DNA of 64,000 bases from Strongylocentrotus purpuratus (lineage: Eukaryota > Echinodermata > Echinoidea > Camarodonta > Strongylocentrotidae), in contig NW_022145611.1 in assembly GCF_000002235.5 (NCBI RefSeq), positions 20,768,114 through 20,832,113 on the forward strand. The letters run 5' to 3'. Shown in pieces: positions 60,601 through 64,000 of the stretch (the stretch's first letter is position 1; each line of letters starts with the position of its first letter). The notes under the pieces are model-generated. The model was not told the origin of the DNA, made no database searches, and was given only the letters and a program-made list of their open reading frames with translations. The position numbers and the translations under genes are program-made.

Positions 60601-63055
60601 AGGATACATAATAATACAAATATGGAGGAACAAAATATTGGTAAAAAGGGGAAAAGACAGAAAAAAGAAGAGAAAAGAAAGAGGGGATGCACATCAATAT
60701 TCACAGACTTATGTGGTAGTTGGATTTCAAATTGATATATAAAGATTTTAAATAAGAAAAGAAATGCAAATTTGAATACTGAGTGGCCAACTTGGGATAC
60801 AATAGAATGAGAAGACTCTCAAGGTTCGGACAGTAAGAATGTGAAAGTAAGATCAGCCAGCTGGTTTTAAACCTGGGCCTGCGAGTCAGAGCCTTGAAAT
60901 GTTTGTATAGAAGACAGTGTTTATTCAGTATCCCAAGTAGGCCACTCTTTATTCATACGTGTATTCATACCAGGTCATGGAAGGTTATAATCAACGTTTA
61001 AATAAATGGAAGCAAAAAAAGTAAACAGTACAGAAAATTATCGAGTTTTGTAACGATGGGTAAACGAGGAGAATTTATTTTGTTGATGGATTTAAAGATA
61101 ATGAGCAATAAGAAATCTTTTCACCGCTCTTTTAAAGGATAGCATTGTATTCATCGTTTTTATTTCAGGGGGTAGTGCATTCCAGGTATCAGGGCCAGAA
61201 TGTCTAATTGAGTTTTGAGCTAAGGCTGTTTTGGCGTTAAATAGGTGATAGTCATTGGAATGCCTGGTTGGGTAGGAATGAAAATTAAAATTATGTTGGA
61301 ATAAAATGACTAGTGATGGGGGAAGATTGCCGGATTTAAGTCGAAACATGAACACAGATTTCTGCATGTAGTGTATATCACTTATTTTTAGAGTTTTTAA
61401 TGTGGCAAATAAAGGGTCAGTGTGGTCGCGATAACCTGCATCGGTACAAACTCGAATTGCTTTTTTCTGTAACAGTAATATACGATTAGTATTGCACTTA
61501 TGAGTAGCCCATATGATATTGCAGTAAGAAATATATGGTAAAACCAGTGTATTATATAGCATACTAAGCACATGTGTTGGCAAAAAGTATTTTAGCTTAA
61601 ATAGTATACCAATATTGCGAGAAATAGGGGTAGAGATATAATTCACATGATCATTCCAGTTACATTTTTCATTTATATATACACCTAAGAATTTCGTTGA
61701 TGACTTTTTTTCTATTGGAACATTATCGACAAGCAGCTCAAAGTTATAAATATTGTGATTTCTTGAGTTTCTAAAGTGAATAAAATTGGTCTTCTTTAGG
61801 TTCAATGATAATATGTTGCTTTTGAACCATTTCGATAACTTAGGTAATTCAGTGTTCATGGTTGCGATCATCGAATTTAAATCGGAATGTGAATAAAATA
61901 CATTTGTATCATCGGCAAATAATATATACTGTAGAATTGGTGAAACATTAGAAATATCGTTGACATATATCAAAAATAATAGTGGCCCAAGTATGGAGCC
62001 TTCCGGAACTCCACATTTAATAGATGATACGTTAGAAGAAACTGAATTGAATAAAGTATATTGTTTTCTTGATGACAAGTAATTTTCGAACCAATCAAGT
62101 GCTTTACCTCGTACACCGTAATGCTTTAATTTATACAATAATATAGTGTGATCAAGAGTATCAAATGCCTTGCTGAGATCCATGAATATGCCTATGACAT
62201 GTTTATGATCAGCCAAGGCATTTAATACTCTATCGAATAGTTGGAGTAGTGCTAAATCAGTTGAATGGAACTTCCTGAAACCGAACTGATCTGGGTTCAG
62301 CGAGTCGTTTTGAGTTAAAAATTTATATAATCTGTTGTAAACAATTCTTTCGAGGATTTTAGAGAAACTTGGTAATATGGATATTGGTCGATAGTTCGAC
62401 ATAGAAGAGGGGTCATTTTTTTTATAGATTGGTATGACTTTATGATTGATGGTAAATCTCCTTCACTTACCAAATTCCTAACTTTAATCATTGACCAAAC
62501 ATATACAGAAACCTTTCCCTCGTCATACACTAAAACTAAAATTCAATGGCAACCCTAACCCTCTATTCTGACACCCAGAGATATTGTCGCCAGATTAAGA
62601 TTTTGTAGTCACTGTGTAATAATTGATGTTAAGGAATGGACTCAAGGTTGATACGGATTACAGTGAGCAAATTGTGCAAGGAGTAAAATGTTCCTCAAAA
62701 ATTGAAAATTTAGATTTAAAAAAGAAGATTCATGCAAAATTTGTGTAATGTCTTTCACATTAAACAACAATAATCATTGATACTTGTGTAAATTTCCAAA
62801 AACAAGCTTCTCACCAATTTTAAGAAGATCCAAACACGATTAAATTAAGTTACCATAAAATCTGCTTTCTCTCCTTCATATTCACATCCATCTCATCAAG
62901 TCTGACAAAGTTCTCTCCACTCTCCATTCCCCATAGTAACCATCGATGGCAACGAGTTATCCAGGGTGAAGTTTTTCCAGTTGTCGGCGCAATGGCAGAC
63001 GCATGTGAAGCTGTTTCCCGTCGCTCTCTTCGGCCATGTTGAAGCACCTTGCTAG
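24237..63055 (+). CDS. PACS: PACS family sorting adaptor, C-terminal 15 exons (gene-level entry; 5' partial)
   Basis: The coding segments are 24237-24337, 38705-38776, 41142-41362, 42925-43039, 43559-43909, 44465-44569, 51667-51773, 52835-52989, 54331-54441, 55564-55712, 56053-56104, 58505-58631, 59419-59651, 60182-60292 and 62937-63055. Joined, they give one frame of about 709 residues ending in TAG, and every junction is GT-AG with matching phase. The translation has the PACS order: acidic serine-rich autoregulatory stretch, the NFKQKF block, a Ser/Gly-rich middle region, then the conserved C-terminal region ending in FFQLSAQW and ALFGH. Vertebrate PACS1/2 have about 890-960 residues, so roughly the first 250 (C2-like, furin-binding region) are missing. 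PACS proteins link CK2-phosphorylated acidic-cluster cargo to AP-1/AP-3/GGA adaptors and also act at ER-mitochondria contacts; this role is from family knowledge. Whether the gene is a single pre-duplication ortholog cannot be seen from here. Window-protein residue numbers in the exon entries start at the split Asp of the first exon. Confidence 0.93.
24452..24815. mobile_element. Outer foldback element with GGGTTAGGG-like arms
   Basis: The left end TTTGCTCCTGCGACGATTGC and the right end GGAGCAATTGTCGCAAGAGC are imperfect reverse complements. The inner flanks on both sides carry GGTTAGGG/GGGTTAG-like words. A second inverted-repeat element interrupts it. It begins about 115 bp after a PACS exon. 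Confidence 0.65.
24535..24697. mobile_element. Inner foldback MITE nested in the previous element
   Basis: Begins GGGCCCCGTCTTATA and ends TTATAAGTCGGGGTCC, with AAAGAG-TG(C)GATTGAT inside the left end and its complement near the right end. Inner ATTGATATCAATTGCAAT words are also palindromic. No coding capacity. Confidence 0.7.
25060..25245 (-). mobile_element. tRNA-derived SINE
   Basis: On the minus strand, a tRNA-like head contains an A box TGGCACAGTGG (complement at 25224-25234) and a B box GGTTCAAAGCC (complement at 25181-25191) at the spacing expected of a pol III promoter. A body with AAGGAATTAATCC follows. The acceptor stem does not pair and no tRNA 3' end is present, so this is a SINE rather than a tRNA gene. 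The 3' limit is approximate. Confidence 0.75.
26929..27302. repeat. Tandem duplication, unit about 184-190 bp
   Basis: Copies 26929-27112 and 27113-27302 both start TAACATAGCAACCACATCCAG and end TCTCCTATTTTAGTACCTCA plus GTTTGAT. The second has a small internal insertion. Confidence 0.9.
32330..32611 (+). mobile_element. SINE with GCGCTATATAAAT tail
   Basis: Begins GGTGTCATGGTCTAGCGGGT (A-box-like), has GATCACAAGAGTCCC at the B-box position, then CTTTGGCAAGATATTAATC and ends GCTGCGCTATATAAATTGAC and a TTATT-type repeat. This layout (degenerate tRNA head, body, GCGCTATATAAA tail) is seen in deuterostome SINEs. A related minus-strand copy lies at 52996-53230. Confidence 0.7.
33329..33614. mobile_element. 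MITE with ~60-80-bp terminal inverted repeats
   Basis: The left arm starts TAAAGGGGAAGTCCTCCC and runs through AAGTTGGTTTTAACAAAAGC and AGTGAAAGTTTGAGC. The right arm is its reverse complement (GCTCAAACTTTCACTGACC ... GATGACTTCTCCTTTA) with about 80% agreement. No coding capacity; a typical foldback DNA element. Confidence 0.85.
34096..34391. repeat. Tandem duplication (~140-155 bp) with internal 13-bp repeat
   Basis: Copies 34096-34235 and 34236-34391 share AAATTTTAA-TGTCCAGTGAT, GGCACTG, TTTTAATAGTTTGA and AGCAAG-TT-AACTAG. The second copy has a threefold AAGGCACTGCTTG expansion at 34283-34322 (period 13). Confidence 0.85.
34525..34800 (-). mobile_element. Possible LINE 3'-end fragment
   Basis: TCAATTCAATTCAATTTT on the plus strand reads on the minus strand as a terminal TTGAA-type repeat, the kind of tail left by CR1/L2-like retroposons. 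AT-rich UTR-like sequence follows. No coding sequence and no clear 5' limit. Confidence 0.35.
35091..35925. repeat. Tandem cluster of a ~170-185-bp repeat, 4-5 diverged copies
   Basis: Each unit has CACTCTA-TAATTGCATAAGTCA, AT(C)TTG-TACATCT-GAAG, GAGAGCTA-AGAAGGGCATTA, and AACGCCCTTCTGG-TCTCAG-. Units start near 35110, 35265, 35570 and 35705, with further decay towards 35925. The AGAAGGGCATTA...GCCCTTCTGG core is the same palindrome found dispersed through the window. A foldback MITE (35290-35431) interrupts the second unit. Confidence 0.75.
35290..35431. mobile_element. TTTCACAAA foldback MITE, copy 1
   Basis: Starts GACCTGTTTCACAAACCC and ends TTTTTGTGAAATGCCCCCC. The interior (GACAAATCTGTTGATAACC, AATCAGAAGCAAGGATTTCA) matches the copy at 41393-41537 closely. 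It splits a tandem repeat unit, showing it was inserted after the array formed. Confidence 0.8.
37540..37670 (-). mobile_element. SINE/LINE tail fragment (GGCGCTATATAAATTGCA)
   Basis: Minus-strand reading contains ATAGCGCTTTGTATTCAGTG, then GGAAAAGGCGCTATATAAAT, the same tail type as the SINE at 32330. The tRNA-like head is missing or decayed. Confidence 0.55.
38072..38174. mobile_element. Tc1/mariner-like MITE with TA flanks
   Basis: TA-flanked (38070-38071, 38175-38176); starts CAGTCAAACCTGC and ends GCAGGTTT-type complement (ACAGGTTTCATTG). Internal CAACCACCTGTGTAGAAAGAC is shared with the copy at 11958. A likely partial copy end (CAGGTTTGACTG) occurs near 51363-51375. Confidence 0.65.
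38705..38776 (+). CDS. PACS: PACS exon b: linker before the NFKQKF block
   Basis: A 72-bp phase-0 exon between a long T-rich acceptor (TATTTCCTCAG) and the donor AGG|GTAAGG. It encodes 24 residues (35-58), starting [15 protein letters not shown] and ending HNATR. The acidic-then-basic pattern matches the PACS segment between the acidic cluster and the NFKQK motif. It lies 14.4 kb from the previous exon. Its small, in-frame size would allow skipping without a frameshift, but no evidence for that is visible. Confidence 0.85.
38777..41141 (+). other. PACS intron, 2.4 kb
   Basis: GT-AG intron. AT-rich, with a C run near 39092-39104, a G run near 40065-40078 and a short (TG)n near 40806-40825. 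No gene or complete element recognised. Confidence 0.8.
41142..41362 (+). CDS. PACS: PACS exon c: conserved middle-region block (NFKQKF...)
   Basis: This exon gives residues 59-132 and is among the most diagnostic of the window. It opens [16 protein letters not shown], then an acidic stretch ([18 protein letters not shown]) and [12 protein letters not shown], and ends STPKPVLR. Vertebrate PACS proteins have the same order, including the SDSGPDM and STPKP elements. The acceptor is TTTTTACAG and the donor is CTGAG|GTGAGC, ending two bases into an Arg codon. A foldback MITE starts about 30 bp after the donor. Confidence 0.95.
41363..42924 (+). other. PACS intron, 1.6 kb
   Basis: GT-AG intron starting with a foldback MITE (41393-41537). 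Around 41918-41990 degenerate GGTTAGGG/GGTTAGGTTTAAGG words occur. Nothing else recognised. Confidence 0.8.
41393..41537. mobile_element. TTTCACAAA foldback MITE, copy 2
   Basis: Starts GGGGTGTTTCACAAAGG and ends GTTTTGTGAAACACCCCC, near-perfect terminal inverted repeats. The interior is closely similar to 35290-35431, and this copy is the better preserved. It lies 30 bp inside the intron after exon c. Confidence 0.88.
42925..43039 (+). CDS. PACS: PACS exon d: Ser-rich middle region
   Basis: The acceptor is a strong run of T followed by GCAG; the first base completes the Arg codon from exon c. It encodes residues 132-170, beginning [12 protein letters not shown] and ending DTVKHTQ, and stops on a codon boundary at CAG|GTAAGT. 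The position matches the PACS segment after STPKPxLR. The rest is low-complexity and poorly conserved in the family, so the exon is called mainly from its splice sites, phase and context. Confidence 0.85.
43040..43558 (+). other. PACS intron, 519 bp
   Basis: Short AT-rich GT-AG intron; nothing else recognised. Confidence 0.8.
43559..43909 (+). CDS. PACS: PACS exon e: phosphosite-rich variable region
   Basis: At 351 bp (117 codons, residues 171-287) this is the longest exon here, between TTCTCTAG and AGG|GTAAGT. It starts [19 protein letters not shown] and contains a Gly-rich run ([10 protein letters not shown]) and [13 protein letters not shown], resembling the Arg/Ser-rich ERxNSL element that precedes the C-terminal region in vertebrate PACS. 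Basic residues before Ser suggest basophilic-kinase or 14-3-3 sites, which is inference. It is GC-rich, so long antisense frames also appear open across it; these are shadows. A Met inside the exon (43583) is not a start, since the frame continues from exon d. Confidence 0.9.
43910..44464 (+). other. PACS intron, 555 bp
   Basis: Short GT-AG intron with a T/G homopolymer stretch near 44109-44127; nothing else recognised. Confidence 0.8.
44465..44569 (+). CDS. PACS: PACS exon f: start of the conserved C-terminal region
   Basis: A phase-0 exon of 35 codons (residues 288-322), acceptor TTTACAG, donor CAG|GTAAGT. It encodes [17 protein letters not shown], then [13 protein letters not shown]. The pattern of a short helix, acidic loop and ILLVN strand followed by a GQ turn is the start of the PACS C-terminal domain in vertebrates. 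The following intron is 7.1 kb and contains the composite repeat at 45.6-48.1 kb. Confidence 0.92.
45620..45650. repeat. (TA)n microsatellite flanking a composite insertion
   Basis: Pure TA repeat of about 15 units directly followed by CTAGCAGGACCCGCGG. A second TA tract flanks the other end (48086-48120). Confidence 0.95.
46142..46491. mobile_element. GCGTA-rich inverted-repeat element
   Basis: The 33-bp ends 46142-46174 and 46459-46491 are reverse complements at 27 positions (GTAGAGTT...CGTAGT...GCGTACC...TACGC). The interior is studded with GCGTA on the left and TACGC on the right, plus an internal hairpin at 46346-46384. No coding capacity; MITE-like. Confidence 0.65.
46576..46781. repeat. 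Tandem duplication, period about 127 bp
   Basis: The copies at about 46576-46654 and 46702-46781 share CC(C)GAGCTTTxGGGGGTTTATG, GGCCCCTTGAAACCCGTGGA, CCCCACGCCTATATTATATA and CACTCAACTC. The first half of each forms a short hairpin (ACCCCCGAGC/GCTTTCGGGGGT). Confidence 0.9.
51667..51773 (+). CDS. PACS: PACS exon g: C-terminal region
   Basis: Encodes residues 323-357 plus two bases of a Phe codon. It begins [17 protein letters not shown] and continues [16 protein letters not shown]. The acceptor is ATCATTTACAG and the donor is AATT|GTAAGT. The LQ..., ADV.A. and I..IQ spacing matches the PACS C-terminal domain. A minus-strand open frame here is a shadow. Confidence 0.92.
51774..52834 (+). other. 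PACS intron, 1.06 kb
   Basis: GT-AG intron with a C12/A20 homopolymer junction at about 52549-52580 and A-rich runs; otherwise no feature. Confidence 0.8.
52835..52989 (+). CDS. PACS: PACS exon h: C-terminal region (CNCN...KIGVCG)
   Basis: The first base completes Phe; the exon then encodes [19 protein letters not shown], a Ser/Tyr-rich turn and [13 protein letters not shown] (residues 358-410). The N-terminal Cys/Asn cluster, the P-x-KI-x-V-x-G strand and the WL.Y..F.(V/I)P element are conserved PACS features. The donor is CAACAG|GTGAGT, leaving one base of Gly. A SINE-derived repeat begins only about six bases into the intron. Confidence 0.93.
52996..53230 (-). mobile_element. SINE copy abutting a PACS splice donor
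   Basis: On the minus strand it reads GAGTCCTGCCGCGTCAC, CTAATGTCCTTTGGCAAGAC, CTACATTTGCCAC and ACCCAGGTGA, in the same order as the plus-strand SINE at 32330, and ends in GCATAATAAATGCTGTAG plus a TATTATTATC tail. The tail touches position +7 of the intron. The A-box head appears lost. Confidence 0.7.
53542..53612. repeat. Minisatellite of TTAGGTG/TTAGATG words
   Basis: About seven 10-bp units alternating GGTGTTA and GATGTTA (period 10/20), decaying at the right end. Confidence 0.9.
53613..53821 (+). mobile_element. Possible LINE 3'-end fragment
   Basis: AT-rich sequence with GCAAGGGACCAGCAC...GTTGGTTCCTC (partly palindromic), ending in ATGAAATAAAATAAAATGAA-type tail repeats, as found at the 3' ends of CR1/L2-like retroposons. 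No ORF. Confidence 0.4.
54331..54441 (+). CDS. PACS: PACS exon i: C-terminal region (VAKYLSSVD)
   Basis: Completes Gly-410 and encodes [19 protein letters not shown], then a Trp-rich helix ([14 protein letters not shown]) to residue 447. The acceptor is TTCTTTGCAG and the donor GCAG|GTAAGG. V.(K/R)YL.SVD.RYN..FQD is a signature of the PACS C-terminal region. It is symmetric with its neighbour: both junctions split a Gly codon after its first base. Confidence 0.94.
54442..55563 (+). other. PACS intron, 1.1 kb
   Basis: GT-AG intron with a CT-rich tract (54560-54850), which creates low-complexity frames, and a palindromic repeat copy at 55329-55388. Confidence 0.8.
55564..55712 (+). CDS. PACS: PACS exon j: C-terminal region ([11 protein letters not shown])
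   Basis: Encodes [16 protein letters not shown], then [11 protein letters not shown] and [10 protein letters not shown] (residues 447-496). The acceptor is CCTTTTGCAG and the donor AGT|GTAAGT, ending on a codon boundary. I..RV..Y..GA....LPI.E.MLT.K and S.QKF(V/I)PF are strongly conserved between this sequence and vertebrate PACS proteins. Confidence 0.95.
55713..56052 (+). other. PACS intron, 340 bp
   Basis: AT-rich GT-AG intron, nothing else recognised. Confidence 0.8.
56053..56104 (+). CDS. PACS: PACS exon k: short exon (GPPSSA)
   Basis: A 52-bp exon encoding [17 protein letters not shown] plus one base (residues 497-514). The acceptor is TTTATTTCAG and the donor GCAG|GTGAGA. It matches the point in PACS where the VPF strand is followed by a short hydrophobic strand and (E/G)PSSA before a low-complexity Ser/Pro linker. 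It is too short to find by ORF length; it is supported by phase and family position. Confidence 0.88.
56105..58504 (+). other. PACS intron, 2.4 kb
   Basis: GT-AG intron with several C runs (56694-56702, 56804-56812, 56893-56904) and a G-rich tract (57431-57480). An in-frame alternative 3' splice site lies at 58344-58345. Confidence 0.75.
57431..57480 (+). repeat. G-tract with quadruplex-forming potential
   Basis: A run of 18 G followed by A/AA-separated runs of 3-5 G. At least four further G-runs are spaced by 1-3 A, fitting the G-quadruplex pattern on the sense strand of the PACS pre-mRNA. Confidence 0.9.
58505..58631 (+). CDS. PACS: PACS exon l: Ser/Pro-rich linker
   Basis: Encodes residues 514-556: [19 protein letters not shown], then a Pro/Ser/Thr run ending TTTVPQ and two bases of a split codon. 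The donor is CAGAG|GTAAGT. The chosen acceptor is GGTATACAG (58503-58504). A second, in-frame acceptor at 58344-58345 would add 53 residues with no resemblance to PACS, so the shorter form is preferred. Vertebrate PACS has a similar Ser/Pro linker here. The 3' half and donor of this exon recur in decayed form twice downstream. Confidence 0.78.
58566..58965 (+). repeat. Three diverged tandem copies of the exon l 3' end plus donor
   Basis: Copy A (58566-58650, coding): GGTGGACGGGAGCACC...GTCAGTACTACCACCGTCCC and ACAG-AGGTAAGTTATGGAA. Copy B (about 58745-58815): GGAAAGGGAATTTCTGC...TGTCACTGTCCCAC and ATAGGTAAGCTAGGGAA. Copy C (about 58880-58965): GGAAGGGGAATGCTCCGC...GTCCGTACTACCACC and TTCAGGGGAGGGCTAGAGAA. 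Spacing is about 147-163 bp. Copy B keeps a usable GTAAGC donor; copy C has lost it. Confidence 0.7.
58632..59418 (+). other. PACS intron, 787 bp, with exon-echo repeats
   Basis: GT-AG intron. Its first 340 bases contain two decayed tandem copies of the preceding exon end and donor (about 58745-58815 and 58880-58965). GGTGCCTGTT is directly repeated near 59242-59262. Confidence 0.75.
59419..59651 (+). CDS. PACS: PACS exon m: L-Q-V-x-Y-W and CTR core
   Basis: Encodes a Ser run, a Thr/Pro linker, [17 protein letters not shown], then [18 protein letters not shown] and [13 protein letters not shown] (residues 556-634). LQV.YW, F(R)SL.V.RLPSS and (M/V)..VT(K/R)EKNKK are PACS hallmarks. The acceptor lies in a GAG(CAG)5 run, so the exact start may shift by threes (59416, 59419, 59422...), changing only the number of Ser. 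The donor is AAAA|GTAGGT, a weaker site. Longer open frames in the other two phases here are shadows of this GC-rich exon. Confidence 0.93.
59652..60181 (+). other. PACS intron, 530 bp
   Basis: AT-rich GT-AG intron with a C run (59896-59905) and T run (59939-59946). Confidence 0.8.
60182..60292 (+). CDS. PACS: PACS exon n: CTR (VMRIGKR...GIYRLVCT)
   Basis: Encodes [20 protein letters not shown], then [16 protein letters not shown] (residues 634-671). It corresponds to the VM-x-x..K and (G)I.RL(I/V)CT segment of PACS. The acceptor is a CAGCAG tandem site: use of the first AG gives Lys-Thr-Val-Met, use of the second (exon from 60185) gives Lys-Met-Met. The donor is ACAG|GTAGGT. The next exon is 2.6 kb away across a retrotransposon. 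Confidence 0.92.
61092..62402 (-). CDS. Reverse transcriptase ORF of a non-LTR retrotransposon (partial)
   Basis: 436 residues from the first Met (62400-62402), ending at the stop at 61092-61094. RT motifs in order: [10 protein letters not shown] (2-11), FGFRKFHST (40-48), [12 protein letters not shown] (74-85, catalytic Asp 75), [13 protein letters not shown] (131-143) and FADDTNVFY (162-170, catalytic Asp pair 164-165). The thumb/C-terminal part has [15 protein letters not shown] and [12 protein letters not shown]. The frame runs without stops, so the copy is fairly young. GVPEGS has Glu where Gln is usual, and FADD replaces YADD. The true ORF began upstream: [12 protein letters not shown] precedes the Met in frame, up to a stop at about 62463, and the preceding coding seems to continue in another frame. 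Confidence 0.9.
   Translation of the reverse strand: MSNYRPISILPSFSKILERIVYNRLYKFLTQNDSLNPDQFGFRKFHSTDLALLQLFDRVLNALADHKHVIGIFMDLSKAFDTLDHTILLYKLKHYGVRGKALDWFENYLSSRKQYTLFNSVSSNVSSIKCGVPEGSILGPLLFLIYVNDISNVSPILQYILFADDTNVFYSHSDLNSMIATMNTELPKLSKWFKSNILSLNLKKTNFIHFRNSRNHNIYNFELLVDNVPIEKKSSTKFLGVYINEKCNWNDHVNYISTPISRNIGILFKLKYFLPTHVLSMLYNTLVLPYISYCNIIWATHKCNTNRILLLQKKAIRVCTDAGYRDHTDPLFATLKTLKISDIHYMQKSVFMFRLKSGNLPPSLVILFQHNFNFHSYPTRHSNDYHLFNAKTALAQNSIRHSGPDTWNALPPEIKTMNTMLSFKRAVKRFLIAHYL
62403..62530 (-). pseudogene. Frameshifted upstream part of the RT ORF
   Basis: Just upstream of the Met, the RT frame reads [13 protein letters not shown], the usual block before SNYRPIS, but hits TGA about 20 codons back. 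A neighbouring frame covering 62315-62530 contains SEGDLPSII before the same point, consistent with a small indel near 62440. The N-terminal RT and endonuclease parts are not present. Confidence 0.5.
62937..63055 (+). CDS. PACS: PACS terminal coding exon and stop
   Basis: The acceptor TTCCCCATAG precedes 62937. The exon completes Val-671 and encodes [19 protein letters not shown], then [17 protein letters not shown] and TAG at 63053-63055. IDG.....VKFFQL.AQW..HVK.FP...FGH is the conserved C-terminus of PACS proteins, and the protein ends three residues after the FGH-x-x position as in the family. This fixes the 3' end of the gene. Confidence 0.96.
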
Positions 63056-63600
63056 GTAGAGGGCGCCAGACGACGTACAGCCGCAGGATGGCTGGCTGGA
63101 GGAGGACAATCAATGCATGCTGCTCTGCAGGTCACATGTCTAACGGATGCTGTGCACTTTGGCAATCAGGATAGCTATTTATTGTGAAGACCATCAGGTT
63201 GAGGAATTAACAAAATCGTTTTACCGTTTTGATGATAGAGAATTTTTATGAGGATTAATTATCGCTCTCTTTAGGGTGTCAGTGAGGTTGCTATAGCTAC
63301 GCAAGCTTTGAGACAAGTTAAGATTGTGGTGATGGAATGGTAATTTAAATTATCTGTTTCTTGGGAGACTGCTTAGCTTCATGCCATGTCAATCATTACA
63401 TCTCAGTCTTACCTCAAGATATTTGCCCGAATGCCAGCAGATTGCTTTTTTGAGAAGTATTGAGATATGTAAAAGAACGGATTATACTTAATACTGTGGT
63501 TAATAGAATGTTCTGTGTAATCTTTAGAGAGTTATGTTTTACAATTGATCTTTTGAAATGATATGTTTGATAACAAATAAAATGGCTCACAGTCATATTC
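63056..63600 (+). other. Probable PACS 3' untranslated region
   Basis: Sequence between the PACS stop and just past the first good polyadenylation signal. It has no long plus-strand frame and no recognised repeat. The assignment rests on position and the AATAAA hexamer; longer transcripts are possible. Confidence 0.55.
63576..63581 (+). promoter_or_regulatory. Polyadenylation signal AATAAA
   Basis: A canonical AATAAA about 520 bases after the PACS stop, followed by a T-rich stretch within 20-30 bases. It is the first such hexamer in good context after the stop. Confidence 0.5.
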
Positions 63601-64000
63601 TAGGACAGGTGACAGAATGGGCGGTTAGCAGTTTGGTAGCTTCTTCAGTGGCTTCTTCAGATCTTCCTGTAGCATAGGTTTACGGAAAGTCCATTGGATA
63701 TCCCGTTTATCAGATGCTGCAATGTGGAATATAATCAAGACAGCTACTTGATCTAGAGGGAAGTGGTATGTTACATGTTTCGAGCCACCAGTTGTCCCAA
63801 CAAGTTGTTTGCTACCACATAAACTGCTGCCAACACTCACCAAGTTCAGACAACCTTGCCGATCCTGTCCTACAACATCAGTATTATGTTTCCATCAATC
63901 CTCTTACTCCTAGTTGAGGAGGAAGAATTGCAATCACTTTTTTTGTTGTAATTTTCTTCATTTTTGATTAGCAGAGATGTTTGTTACCGGTACTTTCTTT
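63601..64000. other. Downstream flank, no supported gene
   Basis: After the predicted PACS polyadenylation point. A minus-strand frame (63625 to about 63880) is open for roughly 80 codons and contains a possible acceptor (GTTGTAG), so it might be the last exon of a convergent gene. No family resemblance was recognised, and frames of this length are common by chance in this window. Confidence 0.3.

Larger units (their letters stand above)
60394..62530 (-). mobile_element. 5'-truncated CR1/L2-like non-LTR retrotransposon
   Basis: A minus-strand element with an RT ORF, about 680 bases of 3' UTR and a terminal TTGAT-type repeat (complement at 60394-60415), typical of the jockey superfamily's CR1/L2/Daphne-type elements whose 3' ends carry short repeats instead of poly(A). 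The endonuclease domain is missing, so the copy is 5' truncated. It lies antisense in the last PACS intron. Clade placement is by motif style only. Confidence 0.8.
60293..62936 (+). other. PACS last intron, 2.6 kb, mostly LINE
   Basis: GT-AG intron almost filled by an antisense non-LTR retrotransposon (60394 to about 62530). The rest (62531-62936) is unique AT-rich sequence leading to the terminal acceptor. Confidence 0.85.

Overview
The window is animal (metazoan) nuclear DNA: AT-rich, with long introns, GT-AG splicing, many microsatellites and many small interspersed repeats. Style and repeat content suggest an echinoderm, most probably a sea urchin; that assignment is an inference, not a measurement.

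One protein-coding gene can be supported. Fifteen plus-strand exons between 24237 and 63055 encode the C-terminal ~709 residues of a PACS protein (phosphofurin acidic cluster sorting protein, PACS1/PACS2 family), a cytosolic adaptor that sorts acidic-cluster cargo at the TGN, endosomes and ER. All fifteen exons join in frame through GT-AG introns, end at a TAG stop at 63053-63055, and are followed by an AATAAA signal at 63576. The 5' exons (N-terminal C2-like/furin-binding region and start codon) were not found; they lie upstream of the window or are too short to recognise in 1-24236.

Region 1-24236 has no recognisable gene. It holds: a probable piggyBac-derived element (about 4387-7169) with a transposase N-terminus remnant, cut off by a head-to-head minisatellite of 130-bp dimeric repeats (5345-6455) facing 66-71-bp monomers (6456-6778); a tandem array at 13.4-14.0 kb; a 1.33-kb hAT-like element with CTATG flanks (14145-15474) that contains a LINE-tail-like insertion; a 120-bp hairpin (16152-16271); pyrimidine/purine tracts at 16.9-18.1 kb; and a degenerate 270-bp direct repeat pair at 20.7 and 21.9 kb.

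The PACS introns (24338-62936) carry nested foldback elements (24452-24815), tRNA-type SINEs (25.1, 32.3 and 53.0 kb, plus a tail at 37.6 kb), several MITE families, a composite repeat inserted in a (TA)n tract (45651-48080) that itself contains an inverted-repeat element (46142-46491), and in the last intron a 5'-truncated non-LTR retrotransposon with a 436-residue reverse transcriptase ORF on the minus strand. Just after the exon ending at 58631, two decayed copies of that exon's 3' end and donor site follow in tandem.

The window therefore combines one conserved trafficking gene with dense mobile and repeat DNA. The observations most worth checking are the piggyBac/minisatellite junction, a dispersed palindromic short repeat with at least seven copies plus a tandem array, the SINE abutting a PACS splice donor, and the exon-echo repeats.
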